From: Syntrophaceae bacterium UBA1062
GTDB lineage: Bacteria; Desulfobacterota; Desulfomonilia; UBA1062
Length of the DNA stretch: 34,161 nucleotides
Assembly (NCBI GenBank): GCA_002316295.1
Contig: DCDF01000287.1
Span: forward strand, 1 to 34,161
Direction: 5' to 3'
Shown piece by piece: positions 6,923 to 14,556 of this stretch. The notes below the pieces were generated by a model. The model was not told the origin of the DNA, searched no databases, and saw only the letters and a list, made by a program, of their open reading frames with translations. The translations under genes and the position numbers were made by a program. Positions within the stretch are counted from its first letter, which is position 1; each line of letters opens with the position of its first letter.

Positions 6923-7420
6923 ATGGATGAAAAGATTCGTAATGCCGTCTATCAGGCATACACTGGCGAGTCCAAGGCTTCGCTGAGGCTGAAGGTCTTT
7001 GCCGAGAAGGCGGAGAATGAAGGGTATCCGCAGCTCGCGAAGCTCTTCCGTGTGATTTCGTTCTCCGAGGAGCTCCACGGGAAGAGGGCTCTGAGACTGC
7101 TCAAGGAGATCAAGAGCACGGAAGAAAACCTCGCCGAGAGCTTCGAATCGGAAACCAGGGTGGCGGGTGTGGCGTACGATGAGTTCATCAAGTATGCGGA
7201 AGCGGCCGGAGACAAGGCGGCGTCACTGTATTTCAGCCAGTCGAGGGACGTGGAGGAGATCCATGCCAAGCTCTACAAAGAGGCTATGGATCATGTTCTG
7301 GAAGAGCGGCAGACCACCTACTATGTATGCGATATCTGCGGATACGTCTCGGATGGGGTGCTGCCCGAGGAATGCCCGGTCTGCGCCGCAAAGAAGGACC
7401 GGTTCGTGACGTTCGAATAA
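6923..7420 (+). CDS. rbr: Rubrerythrin
   Basis: A peroxide-reducing non-haem iron protein of 165 residues. The N-terminal ferritin-like domain has E16, E49xxH52 and E111xxH114 among the diiron ligands. The C-terminal rubredoxin-like domain has C136xxC139 and C151xxC154. This is the standard rubrerythrin order, slightly short of the ~190 residues of Desulfovibrio rubrerythrin. ATG 6923 is preferred over ATG 6917 because GGAGG (6911-6915) sits 7 bases before it and directly abuts the other. It is the last gene of the oxygen-defence cluster and is followed by a hairpin. Confidence 0.95.
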   Translation: MDEKIRNAVYQAYTGESKASLRLKVFAEKAENEGYPQLAKLFRVISFSEELHGKRALRLLKEIKSTEENLAESFESETRVAGVAYDEFIKYAEAAGDKAASLYFSQSRDVEEIHAKLYKEAMDHVLEERQTTYYVCDICGYVSDGVLPEECPVCAAKKDRFVTFE

Positions 7421-7426
7421 CCCGCC

Positions 7427-7451
7427 GGAAGCCCTCCCTTTCGGGGCTTCC
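7427..7451. terminator. Hairpin between convergent rbr and the repeat-protein gene
   Basis: GGAAGCCC and GGGCTTCC form an 8-bp perfect stem with a 9-base loop, placed between two convergent stops. No T-run follows on either strand, so it is at best a weak or Rho-assisted bidirectional terminator. Confidence 0.5.
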
Positions 7452-7476
7452 GAACCCTTCCGCTATGCAGATCGAT

Positions 7477-8751
7477 TCAGGGGGCCGTCCATCCCCAGCG
7501 GATGAGATCGGAGAAAAAGCCTACCCGCCGGAAGCCGGGGCACCGCTCGTACGAGAACAGGAACGACAGGCTGAATGAGGAGCACGAATCGGAGTTCCGG
7601 TAGAGGAATGTGCGCCAGAGAACGCTCACTTCCGACAGCTCCGGGGAAGTCTCTCCGGAGGCCAGAGTCAGCAGGGGGAGCCAGTTCCTCCGGAACCCGT
7701 CGTCATGGATGGGAATGATCCAGGGAAAGTACCACAACGTCCGATCGTCGTGGACATGCCGGTGCCACAGGGGCCATACGGTCAGCTGCTCGGAGTCGGC
7801 GTCACCCTGACTCACACGGGTGGATTTCCGGTTGAAGAGAAGAACGGTTGTCCTCTCTTCCCGGACTCCGGCATTGGGACTGAAGCTGACATCGTGCTTA
7901 TAGAGAGGCCAGAGAATGATCTTCATCCGATATGCGTCGCCCTGGGTTCTGCTCCAGTAGAATGGAAAGATCTTGAGCTCCTCGTACGCCCCGGATGCCG
8001 TACGCAGCAGGGGCCAGGGAAAATTCGCGCTCGTAAGCTCGGGCGACGTATCCCTGCTGTAGGTGAACAGCGGCCAGAGAACGGCGATATTCCAGTAGGT
8101 GTCCCCGCTCGAATGATAGAAAAAGGGCAGGACGGCATTGATGTGCTGAGCCCCGCGCCTGAAATGAATGAACGGCCACAGGGCGAAATCGTGGCGATAG
8201 TTCAGTGTCTTCTCGTATCCGTAAAGCGGGAAGATCTGGAACTCCCGGCCGGGTGAGTAGCGGAAGACCGGCCACAGGACGGAATAGGCGTCGATGCCGC
8301 TGTTTGTCGTCTCCGAGTAGAGCGGCCAGAGCACGAAACGGATGCGGTCGTACCCGAAGCGGTGGCTGAACGTACCATAGAGCGGGAAAAATCCGCCGTA
8401 TCGCTCGTCTTCATATCTTCCGGAAAAGAAGAGGAGGGCATTGACATGCTCGCGATCCTCTTCGTCCGCGCGGATGAACAGCGGGATGAATCTCCTCCGT
8501 TCGGAGGTGAAACGGCCAAGCGGGTAGAGGAGATCTGTCTCGTTTTCGTCGGAATAATAGAGCGGACGAAATGCCGAGAAGCCGGATGTGAATTCCAGAA
8601 AGGGGCCTGCCAGAGAGAGCTCGTACTCTCCGGCGGACGATTCGTAGAATAACAGGGGGGCGAAGTTGACCGTGGCTGCGGACAGGTTCTGCCATGGAGC
8701 GCACATCGCCAGGAGCAGCAGGAGCCGGCAGGCGGAGATCCCGGGCTGCAT
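7477..8751 (-). CDS. Exported protein with about 17 W/F-P-L aromatic repeats
   Basis: The 424-residue product starts with a signal peptide (LLLLLAMCAPWQNLSA) and then consists almost entirely of short repeats centred on an [LIFV][WFY]P[LFV] motif. Prolines fall near residues 32, 63, 77, 90, 123, 143, 161, 175, 193, 209, 227, 247, 263, 282, 327, 343 and 359, a spacing mostly of 14-20 residues. LWPLY-type and IFPLYG-type units tend to alternate. The pattern suggests a repetitive beta structure in the envelope, possibly an outer-membrane barrel; I recognise no named family. It follows the MCE protein gene by 6 bp and is the last gene of the long minus-strand run. Its ATG has no strong ribosome binding site, so it is probably coupled to the gene before it. 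Confidence 0.85.
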   Translation of the reverse strand: MQPGISACRLLLLLAMCAPWQNLSAATVNFAPLLFYESSAGEYELSLAGPFLEFTSGFSAFRPLYYSDENETDLLYPLGRFTSERRRFIPLFIRADEEDREHVNALLFFSGRYEDERYGGFFPLYGTFSHRFGYDRIRFVLWPLYSETTNSGIDAYSVLWPVFRYSPGREFQIFPLYGYEKTLNYRHDFALWPFIHFRRGAQHINAVLPFFYHSSGDTYWNIAVLWPLFTYSRDTSPELTSANFPWPLLRTASGAYEELKIFPFYWSRTQGDAYRMKIILWPLYKHDVSFSPNAGVREERTTVLLFNRKSTRVSQGDADSEQLTVWPLWHRHVHDDRTLWYFPWIIPIHDDGFRRNWLPLLTLASGETSPELSEVSVLWRTFLYRNSDSCSSFSLSFLFSYERCPGFRRVGFFSDLIRWGWTAP

Positions 8752-8757
8752 GGCGGG

Positions 8758-9783
8758 CTACCAGATCAGGCCCAGGATCGTGCCCAGGACCGTCACGGGC
8801 GTCTGCTCCTCGATCCCCTGAGCGGCGAGGTTGACGCTTCTGACCGCTTCCTGGAGATTCGCATAGAGCTCCTCGTCGCTGAGCAGCCGGCCGAGCGCGC
8901 CTTCTCCCCGGGCGAGGTTGTCGGTGATATTCTTTATGTTCTCGGAAACGGCCACGAGGTTGTGGTAGAGGGCCGGATCGCTCATGAGCATGGAGATGGT
9001 GCCGTCTTCCTCCATGCCCGCAGTGAGGGTTTGCAGGGACTCGACGAAGCTCACCAGAGACAGGTAGAGCTCATCGTCGCGGACGAGCTTGCCGATCGTC
9101 CCTTCGCCCGCATTGATGGTGCTCACGATTTCCCCGATCCCTTCCGAGGTCGACGTAAGGTCTCCCGAGGCCTCTGCCAAGGCACCGGTGATCTCGCGCA
9201 GACTCGAAACAATGGCGGCGATGTCCTCCCTGTTCTCCGCTACTATCTCGGAAGAATCCTCGGTGAGCTTTCTCAGGTTCGTGAGGATGGCCATCAGGGT
9301 TTCCTCGTCTCCCAGGGTGGCGTTCAGCGCATATGAAAGGTCGGTCAGATTGCCGGCCAGCTCGCCGAGCTGCACGAGAAGATCGTCGAGTGAAGGGGGG
9401 ACGCTCGTCCGGGCGAGGTTGCCTCCGGGCTCGATCATGTTCTCGGAATTCCCGGGCTGGATGATGATGATCTTGTCTCCGAGGACCCCCCGGGTGGCAA
9501 CGGATGCCAGGCTGTCGATCGGGATCTTGACGTCTTCGTAGATCTGGGCCTTGACCAGCGCCGAATAGTTCTTGTTCAGGGTGATTTCGGTCACGCTCCC
9601 GACCTGTACGCCTGCCAGAACGAGCTGTGAGCCCTTATTCAGGCCTTCCACCGTGGAGAAGACCATGCTCACCGGATAGGTGTCCCTCCTCGTGAGATCC
9701 AGCTCCCCGATAGTGAAAGAGAGGACCACGAAGACGGCGACAACAGCGACTATGAAAATGCCTACCTTGGCTTCGTTGCTCAT
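8758..9783 (-). CDS. MCE/MlaD family lipid-binding protein
   Basis: This 341-residue protein has an N-terminal transmembrane anchor (residues 7-25) and one MCE domain (about 38-115; VxGLxxGSxVxxxGVxVGxV, then TRGVLGDKxIxI). The long C-terminal part is predicted helical. MCE proteins form hexameric rings that move phospholipids or other lipids between inner and outer membranes. The C-terminal part carries three copies of a G(T/A)-x-x-x-L-x-x-D-x-x-LY-x-x-L unit at about 226, 259 and 293, spaced 33-34 residues. The ATPase and permease partners (MlaF, MlaE) are not in this window. It lies between a TPR lipoprotein and the repeat protein. Confidence 0.88.
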   Translation of the reverse strand: MSNEAKVGIFIVAVVAVFVVLSFTIGELDLTRRDTYPVSMVFSTVEGLNKGSQLVLAGVQVGSVTEITLNKNYSALVKAQIYEDVKIPIDSLASVATRGVLGDKIIIIQPGNSENMIEPGGNLARTSVPPSLDDLLVQLGELAGNLTDLSYALNATLGDEETLMAILTNLRKLTEDSSEIVAENREDIAAIVSSLREITGALAEASGDLTSTSEGIGEIVSTINAGEGTIGKLVRDDELYLSLVSFVESLQTLTAGMEEDGTISMLMSDPALYHNLVAVSENIKNITDNLARGEGALGRLLSDEELYANLQEAVRSVNLAAQGIEEQTPVTVLGTILGLIW

Positions 9784-9810
9784 ATCCGTATCCGTATGAT
9801 CATCATCGGC

Positions 9811-11376
9811 TTAATCCAGAAGATCATTGATTTTCTCTTTCAGCCCGTCTGAAGCGTTTTTGCTCAGGGCGGACGCCTTCAGGTAATGATCGAGCGCCTT
9901 GTCTCTCTTCCCCAGGCTCAGGAGCACATCCCCCAGGTGTTCGTGAATAGTGGGATCGTTATCGAGTTTTTCCACCGCCTTCTGAAGGAAGGCGAGTGCT
10001 TCCTTTGGCTTGTTCTGCCGATAGAGCACCCACGCCATGGAATCGAGAATGTATGGATCTTCGGGACGCTGCTTCAGCGCTTCGCTTATCATCTCGAAGG
10101 CCCTATCAAGATTGGCGGCCTCGTCGGCCCAGATATACCCGACGAAGTTGAGCGCCACCGGGTCGTGAGGGTTGCTCTCGAGCAGTTTCAAGGCGATCTC
10201 CAGCCCTTCCTCGCGCCTGCCCGCCGCGTCGAACTCGGTGGCGAGCTGGTATCCCACTTCATTGCAACCTCCCTTGGGTGAAAAGTGATCCCACGCGGAC
10301 GAAAGCTCATCGATCACCTCGTCATGCCTCCCGAGATCTTTCAGAATCGAAGATCTCAGCATGGCCGCCTCACACCCCAGCCTGCTGGTGAAGGTGATCC
10401 GTGAAAGCTCGGCGAGAGCCTCCTGGAACCTGCCGAGCTTGGCGTAGGCGATGGCCAGGTAGTAAGAGTCTTCGATACCCGCTTCACGGATGGACGCGAT
10501 GCTCGTGAGCGCATCCTCATATCTGCCTTCCTGAAGCTGGAGAAGGGCGAGCTTGCGGATGATCTGGGGGTCGTCGCTGAGCCGTCTGAGCTTTTCCATC
10601 TGCTCGATGGCGTCATCGTAGCGGTTCGTTGAAATATAGAGATCGGAAAGCACCAGAAGGGCTTCCATTGCATCGGGCTCGAGCTCCAGATACTGCCTGT
10701 AGACGGATTCGGCCTCGTCGCTCTCTCCGAGAAGCTCATGGGTTCTCCCGAGCTCGAGGTATGCCGGGGCGAACCTGGGCTTGAGCTCGATCACCCGTCT
10801 CAGGGCGTCCTTGGCGCACGCGAGGTCTTTGTTTCCCAGGCATGCCTTTGACAGGGTATAGAGAACCATGGTGTCCTCGCCGTTGACGAGGAGCCCGCGG
10901 AGGATCTCCTGGGCGCCCGTGAAGTCGGAGATGATGATCCTGAGATTGGCGAGAAACAGCTTGAGCTGGGTGTTGTCGGGATATCGTTCCACAAGGGTCT
11001 CGGTATCCTCGATGGCCTGGTGCCAGTCGCCTTTCCGGGCATATATCTTGGTTCTGAGCTCAAGGGCCTCGTCGACGAATGCACCGCTCTCGATAAGACG
11101 GTCGATGTAGTCAAGCGCGTTGTCGGGCCGGTTGACGATGAACGAGATACGCGCCAGAGCAAACCATGCAAAGGGATCGTCGATCGATGCGTAGAACTGT
11201 GAAGCCCTGTCCCAGTTTCCCTGGTTTTCCTCGTACCGGGCAAGCATCGCGAGCAGTCGGGGATCCTTCTTCACGGCAGTCTCCGCCTCCTCCCGGGGAG
11301 AAACGTGGGCGCACCCGGCGACAAGAGTGAGAGCTAGGCAAGCGATGAGGATCTTAGCTTTTCCGGCCTTGAGCAA
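9811..11376 (-). CDS. TPR-repeat lipoprotein
   Basis: The product, about 521 residues, begins with a basic N-terminus, a hydrophobic segment and a VAGC lipobox (Cys about 22, +2 Ala, so outer membrane). After that it is built from tetratricopeptide repeats end to end, for example PAYLELGRTHELLGESDEAE and PTIHEHLGDVLLSLGKRDKA. TPR lipoproteins are scaffolds for envelope assemblies, and no enzyme domain is visible. The start is the TTG at 11376 (another TTG is at 11382) with AGGGAG upstream inside rpe. The upstream continuation of the frame lies wholly within rpe and is rejected. The overlap with rpe is 23 bp. Confidence 0.85.
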   Translation of the reverse strand: MLKAGKAKILIACLALTLVAGCAHVSPREEAETAVKKDPRLLAMLARYEENQGNWDRASQFYASIDDPFAWFALARISFIVNRPDNALDYIDRLIESGAFVDEALELRTKIYARKGDWHQAIEDTETLVERYPDNTQLKLFLANLRIIISDFTGAQEILRGLLVNGEDTMVLYTLSKACLGNKDLACAKDALRRVIELKPRFAPAYLELGRTHELLGESDEAESVYRQYLELEPDAMEALLVLSDLYISTNRYDDAIEQMEKLRRLSDDPQIIRKLALLQLQEGRYEDALTSIASIREAGIEDSYYLAIAYAKLGRFQEALAELSRITFTSRLGCEAAMLRSSILKDLGRHDEVIDELSSAWDHFSPKGGCNEVGYQLATEFDAAGRREEGLEIALKLLESNPHDPVALNFVGYIWADEAANLDRAFEMISEALKQRPEDPYILDSMAWVLYRQNKPKEALAFLQKAVEKLDNDPTIHEHLGDVLLSLGKRDKALDHYLKASALSKNASDGLKEKINDLLD

Positions 11377-12010
11377 CGGCAAACATCTCCCTGACAGCGG
11401 CACCAGGGTCGGGCCTGCTGAAAATGCTGGACCCGGCGACAACGACGTCGACACCGCGGTCCAGTACCATGCCCAAATTCTGCATTCCGATCCCACCGTC
11501 GACCTCTATGAGGATATTCCTTCCGGCCGCGAGGTTCTTGGCCTCGGTGATTTTCGGCATCACCGCATCGATGAACGTCTGCCCGCCGAAGCCCGGGTTG
11601 ACGCTCATGATGAGAATGAGATCCACCGCCTCAAGACAGCAGGAGATGGAGCTCAGGTGGGTCGCGGGATTGAGCGATACCCCTGATTTGCACCCCAGCT
11701 CGCGGATTCTCGTGAGTGTCCGGTGGAGATGCACGCAGGCCTCCGCATGCACGGTTATTCCATCGGCGCCCGCCTGGGCGAATGCTTCCAGATACCGGTC
11801 GGGATCGGAAATCATCAGATGGCAGTCGAGGTAAGCTTTGGTCGCTGATCTGATGCTCTTCACCACCAGCGGCCCGATCGTTATGTTCGGCACGAAATGC
11901 CCGTCCATCACATCCACGTGCACCCACTGGGCGCCTGCGGATACGACCTCGTCGATCTCCTTTCCGAGGCGGGAAAAATCAGCCGACAGTATTGATGGAG
12001 CAAGGATCAT
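11354..12010 (-). CDS. rpe: Ribulose-phosphate 3-epimerase
   Basis: This enzyme interconverts ribulose-5-phosphate and xylulose-5-phosphate in the pentose phosphate pathway. The 218-residue TIM-barrel protein shows the family signatures MILAPSILSADF at the N-terminus, HVDVMDGHFVPNITIGP, DCHLMI, VNPGFGGQ and EVDGGI, which together supply the metal-binding His/Asp set and phosphate-binding loop. ATG 12010 has AGAGG 5 bases upstream; the frame extends further but without family similarity. It lies 74 bp after fmt on the same strand and overlaps the TPR gene start. The order def-fmt-rpe recalls bacterial housekeeping clusters in which rpe follows fmt and rsm genes. Confidence 0.95.
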   Translation of the reverse strand: MILAPSILSADFSRLGKEIDEVVSAGAQWVHVDVMDGHFVPNITIGPLVVKSIRSATKAYLDCHLMISDPDRYLEAFAQAGADGITVHAEACVHLHRTLTRIRELGCKSGVSLNPATHLSSISCCLEAVDLILIMSVNPGFGGQTFIDAVMPKITEAKNLAAGRNILIEVDGGIGMQNLGMVLDRGVDVVVAGSSIFSRPDPGAAVREMFAVAQGRKS

Positions 12011-12084
12011 GCAACCCTCTTTCGAATTGTTTTTCGGTTCTACCGCTTCCGATATCTTTCTATCACGTATCCCCGAAGATTGCC

Positions 12085-13047
12085 TTACAATTTTTCTGTG
12101 CTCGATTCGGGGAGGTCCTGCCCGAGCATGACCCGGGAGGCGTGAAGCCCGTTGGAGAAAGTGCGGCTGTCCATGGCCTTTTTCCCCTCCAGCTGCAGTA
12201 CCAGCGGAATCAGATATCCCCCCCTGCATGCGACCGCGAGGCCGTGATCACGCCTGAACATGGTCCCGGGCGAGAGCTTGTGCTTATCGAGGAGATACGA
12301 GCTTTTCAGGATCTTGAGATTCTTCGGGCCAAGCCGGGTATAGGCGCAGGGCCAGGGAAGAAGGCCGCGGACCATATTGTGGATCGTCCGGGGATCCCGG
12401 TTCCAGTCGATCTCGCCCTCCTCCTTTTTCAGCATGGGGGCATACGTCGCCTTTTCATGGTCCTGGGGAACCGCTTCAATCTTTCCCTGCTCCAGCATCA
12501 TCAGCGTCTTCAGGAGATTCTCGGCGCCCAGCGTGCTCAGCCGGTTTGAGAGGCTTAAGGCGTCCTCTTCTTCGGGGATGTCAACCTCGGACTTCATGAA
12601 CACGGGGCCGGAGTCCATGCCCGAATCGATCTGCATGATGCTTACCCCGGTTTTCGAACAACCCTGGATGATCGCCCGGTTGATCGGGGCAGCCCCCCGG
12701 AAAGAAGGCAGGAGCGATGCGTGAACGTTTATGAAGCCATGCGCCGGGATCGCGAGCAGGGCATCAGGTATCATCTTGCCGTAGGCCACCACGACCACGG
12801 CATCCAGCGCCAGGTCCCTGAGCGTATTCTCGATGTCAACGTTTCCTTTGAGCGTCTGCGGCTGGAGAACAGGAATTCCCCGCGAAGAGGCCTCTTCCTT
12901 CACCGGGGGCATCTGGGGACGCCCGCTTCTGCCCCTGGGTTTGTCCGGCTGGGTGATGACCAGCAGGACCTCGAACCCCGGCTCATCGATCAGCGACTTG
13001 AGAGAGGGCAGGGCAAATTCCGGCGTGCCCATGAAGGCAAGTCTCAT
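12085..13047 (-). CDS. fmt: Methionyl-tRNA formyltransferase
   Basis: It formylates the initiator Met-tRNA using 10-formyl-tetrahydrofolate. The 320-residue protein begins MRLAFMGTPEFALPSL, the standard Fmt start, and has the catalytic loop NVHASLLPSFRGAAPI with the conserved Asn-His pair, then SIMQIDSGMDSGP with the catalytic Asp, and the C-terminal tRNA-binding OB-type domain. The ATG overlaps the def TGA by 4 bp (ATGA), so the pair is translationally coupled. Initiator tRNA-fMet itself starts at the far end of this window. Confidence 0.96.
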   Translation of the reverse strand: MRLAFMGTPEFALPSLKSLIDEPGFEVLLVITQPDKPRGRSGRPQMPPVKEEASSRGIPVLQPQTLKGNVDIENTLRDLALDAVVVVAYGKMIPDALLAIPAHGFINVHASLLPSFRGAAPINRAIIQGCSKTGVSIMQIDSGMDSGPVFMKSEVDIPEEEDALSLSNRLSTLGAENLLKTLMMLEQGKIEAVPQDHEKATYAPMLKKEEGEIDWNRDPRTIHNMVRGLLPWPCAYTRLGPKNLKILKSSYLLDKHKLSPGTMFRRDHGLAVACRGGYLIPLVLQLEGKKAMDSRTFSNGLHASRVMLGQDLPESSTEKL

Positions 13048-13544
13048 AATGTCCCTTTTTTTCTCTTTTTCAGGTAAATGGAGCGCTTCAGGTTCGAGGC
13101 GTAATCCAGGATCACCTTTCCGTCGAGATGGTCGATCTCGTGCTGGAATATCCGTGCGAGATATCCTTGCGCCTCCATGCGCACCTCTTTGCCGCCCAGG
13201 TCGGTGCCGGTGACCAGGATGCGGCCGGCCCTGTCGACATCCACGGATGTCTCCGGAACGCTCAGACACATCTCGGTGTCCGTCTCGACGCCTTCTTTCT
13301 CGATGATCACCGGATTGATGAGGATAATGAGCTGGCTCTCGTCCCTGCCGGCGGACTGGTCCACGACAATGAGCCTCTTCGACTCGCCCACCTGAGGGGC
13401 TGCCAGGCCCACCCCCGGGGCGGAGTGCATCGTTCGCTTCATATCCTCGGCGAGGCTGATGATATCGAGATCGATATTATCGATCTCCTGCGCCCGGGAT
13501 TTGAGGACCTTGTCGGGATAGAGCAGAATCTCTTTCTTAGGCAT
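13044..13544 (-). CDS. def: Peptide deformylase
   Basis: It removes the N-terminal formyl group from new proteins. The 166-residue enzyme has motif 1 GVGLAAPQVG (44-53), motif 2 EMCLS (91-95, metal ligand C93) and motif 3 QHEIDHLDG (H135, E136, H139). Motif 2 is unusual because Met replaces the near-invariant Gly of EGCLS. All metal ligands and the catalytic Glu remain, so activity is expected. No convincing ribosome binding site precedes the ATG, and a promoter lies almost on top of it (next entry), so a leaderless transcript is possible. Coupled to fmt by a 4-bp overlap. Confidence 0.95.
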   Translation of the reverse strand: MPKKEILLYPDKVLKSRAQEIDNIDLDIISLAEDMKRTMHSAPGVGLAAPQVGESKRLIVVDQSAGRDESQLIILINPVIIEKEGVETDTEMCLSVPETSVDVDRAGRILVTGTDLGGKEVRMEAQGYLARIFQHEIDHLDGKVILDYASNLKRSIYLKKRKKGTL

Positions 13545-13552
13545 AGTACGCT

Positions 13553-13582
13553 ACCATAAAACCAAAGATTACGGTCTGTCAA
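13553..13582 (-). promoter_or_regulatory. Internal promoter for def-fmt
   Basis: On the minus strand TTGACA (13582-13577) is followed after 18 bp by TATGGT (13558-13553, four of six). Its -10 ends 8 bp before the def ATG, so transcription would start at or just before the start codon. The -35 overlaps the stop codon of the preceding 54-residue gene. Confidence 0.5.
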
Positions 13583-13743
13583 GTAGCGCCGGCCCGGGTG
13601 GACTTCCAGGCATCGGGGAAGAGCGGGGGATTGCGGTAAGCCTGAAAAGAACGGCACGTAAGCTTTCGCCTGCAGGTCATGCATACGTCGAGAGCGACCC
13701 TGGGCTCTCCTTTTCTCTTGGGGCAGGTCAGGTAGGTTCTCAT
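13579..13743 (-). CDS. 54-residue cysteine-rich protein, probable zinc ribbon
   Basis: The ATG overlaps the TGA of the aroE-like gene (ATGA), a classic coupling junction, and the frame runs 54 codons to TGA. The product is strongly basic with four cysteines, C7, C21, C24 and C30, in the arrangement TCPKRKG...DVCMTCRRKLTC, plausible as a structural zinc site. It resembles small uncharacterised zinc-ribbon proteins but I cannot name a family. It has no relation in function that I can infer to the shikimate-type enzyme before it or def after it. It is too short for usual length cut-offs. Confidence 0.65.
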   Translation of the reverse strand: MRTYLTCPKRKGEPRVALDVCMTCRRKLTCRSFQAYRNPPLFPDAWKSTRAGAT

Positions 13744-14555
13744 GGCATGGGGTATCCCGACTCCCGGAACGCCCGGACAATCACCTCGTCCGGAGCCTCT
13801 ATGCCGGTGAGGAGCCGGAAATTCTCCGAGACTTGGTGATAGAGCATGCGATATCCGGGGATAAGGACGAGGCCGTGCCTGAGGGCCTCGCGGCTCAACA
13901 CTGTATCCCGCATGACCGTCTCAAGAATCCTGGTTTTCTTATTCAGGCATCCCATATCCAGATTCAGGGGGATATGATCGGCCACTGGGGTGGCGTGTAT
14001 CACCACATCCGTGTGCTGCAGGGTCTCAGCCCGGAAGGGGCCGACCTTCCCGGCAGGGAAAAGCTCCATGAGCGATGCCGCCTTTTGAGGGGTGCGGCTG
14101 AGCAGGGAGATATGCCCGGCGCCTGCTTTCAGCAGGGCGTCCGCTATGGCGCGCGCCACGCCTCCGGCCCCGATAATCAGGCACCTGGCGCCCCGGACGT
14201 CGCCGATCGCCCGTATTGCTCCGCGGCCGTCGGTGTTGTACCCGGTGAGGTCTCCTTCAGAGCTCCTGACCACGGTATTTACCGCGCCGATATCCGATGC
14301 CGGGGGGACAAGCCTGTCCAGGAGAGCGCAGACCGATTCCTTGTGGGGAACGGTGACATTGAACCCGCCGAGGTTGCTCCATGATCGGTACGCCTCCAAT
14401 GTCGCCCGGACAGCTCCGGGGGGGATGTCGTGAGCGATGTACGCCATATCAAGATCCATGGATTCGAACATGCAGTTGAAGATCGAAGGCGCCACCACAT
14501 GGGTGCTGGGATGGGCGATGATCGTGAAGATGCGTGTGGATCCGGTTATCTTCAC
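13740..14555 (-). CDS. Shikimate dehydrogenase-like NAD(P)-dependent oxidoreductase
   Basis: The 271-residue protein has the AroE fold: GFNVTVPHK with the catalytic Lys72, IGAVNT with N93, YNTDG with the catalytic Asp109, and the Rossmann loop GAGGVARAI (129-137). It differs from housekeeping AroE at the substrate site. The usual HSxSP motif, whose two serines hold the shikimate carboxylate, reads HVVAP (19-23). The C-terminal DxxYxPxxTxLL segment is replaced by ETVMRDTVLSREAL. The ITGSTR start resembles AroE-like paralogues of unknown or non-shikimate substrate. It may be the organism's AroE or a dehydrogenase for a related cyclic acid. Start is GTG 14555, 1 bp after the sirtuin stop. Confidence 0.75.
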   Translation of the reverse strand: MKITGSTRIFTIIAHPSTHVVAPSIFNCMFESMDLDMAYIAHDIPPGAVRATLEAYRSWSNLGGFNVTVPHKESVCALLDRLVPPASDIGAVNTVVRSSEGDLTGYNTDGRGAIRAIGDVRGARCLIIGAGGVARAIADALLKAGAGHISLLSRTPQKAASLMELFPAGKVGPFRAETLQHTDVVIHATPVADHIPLNLDMGCLNKKTRILETVMRDTVLSREALRHGLVLIPGYRMLYHQVSENFRLLTGIEAPDEVIVRAFRESGYPMP

Positions 14556-14556
14556 G

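Noticed and set aside
10800..11243. Out-of-frame ORFs inside the TPR lipoprotein gene
   Set aside because: Low-complexity Ser/Arg/Thr composition and full overlap with a clear TPR protein.
13439..13780. 113-codon minus-strand ORF spanning the def upstream region
   Set aside because: It overlaps def and the aroE-like gene out of frame; the 54-residue cysteine-rich frame explains the same interval better.
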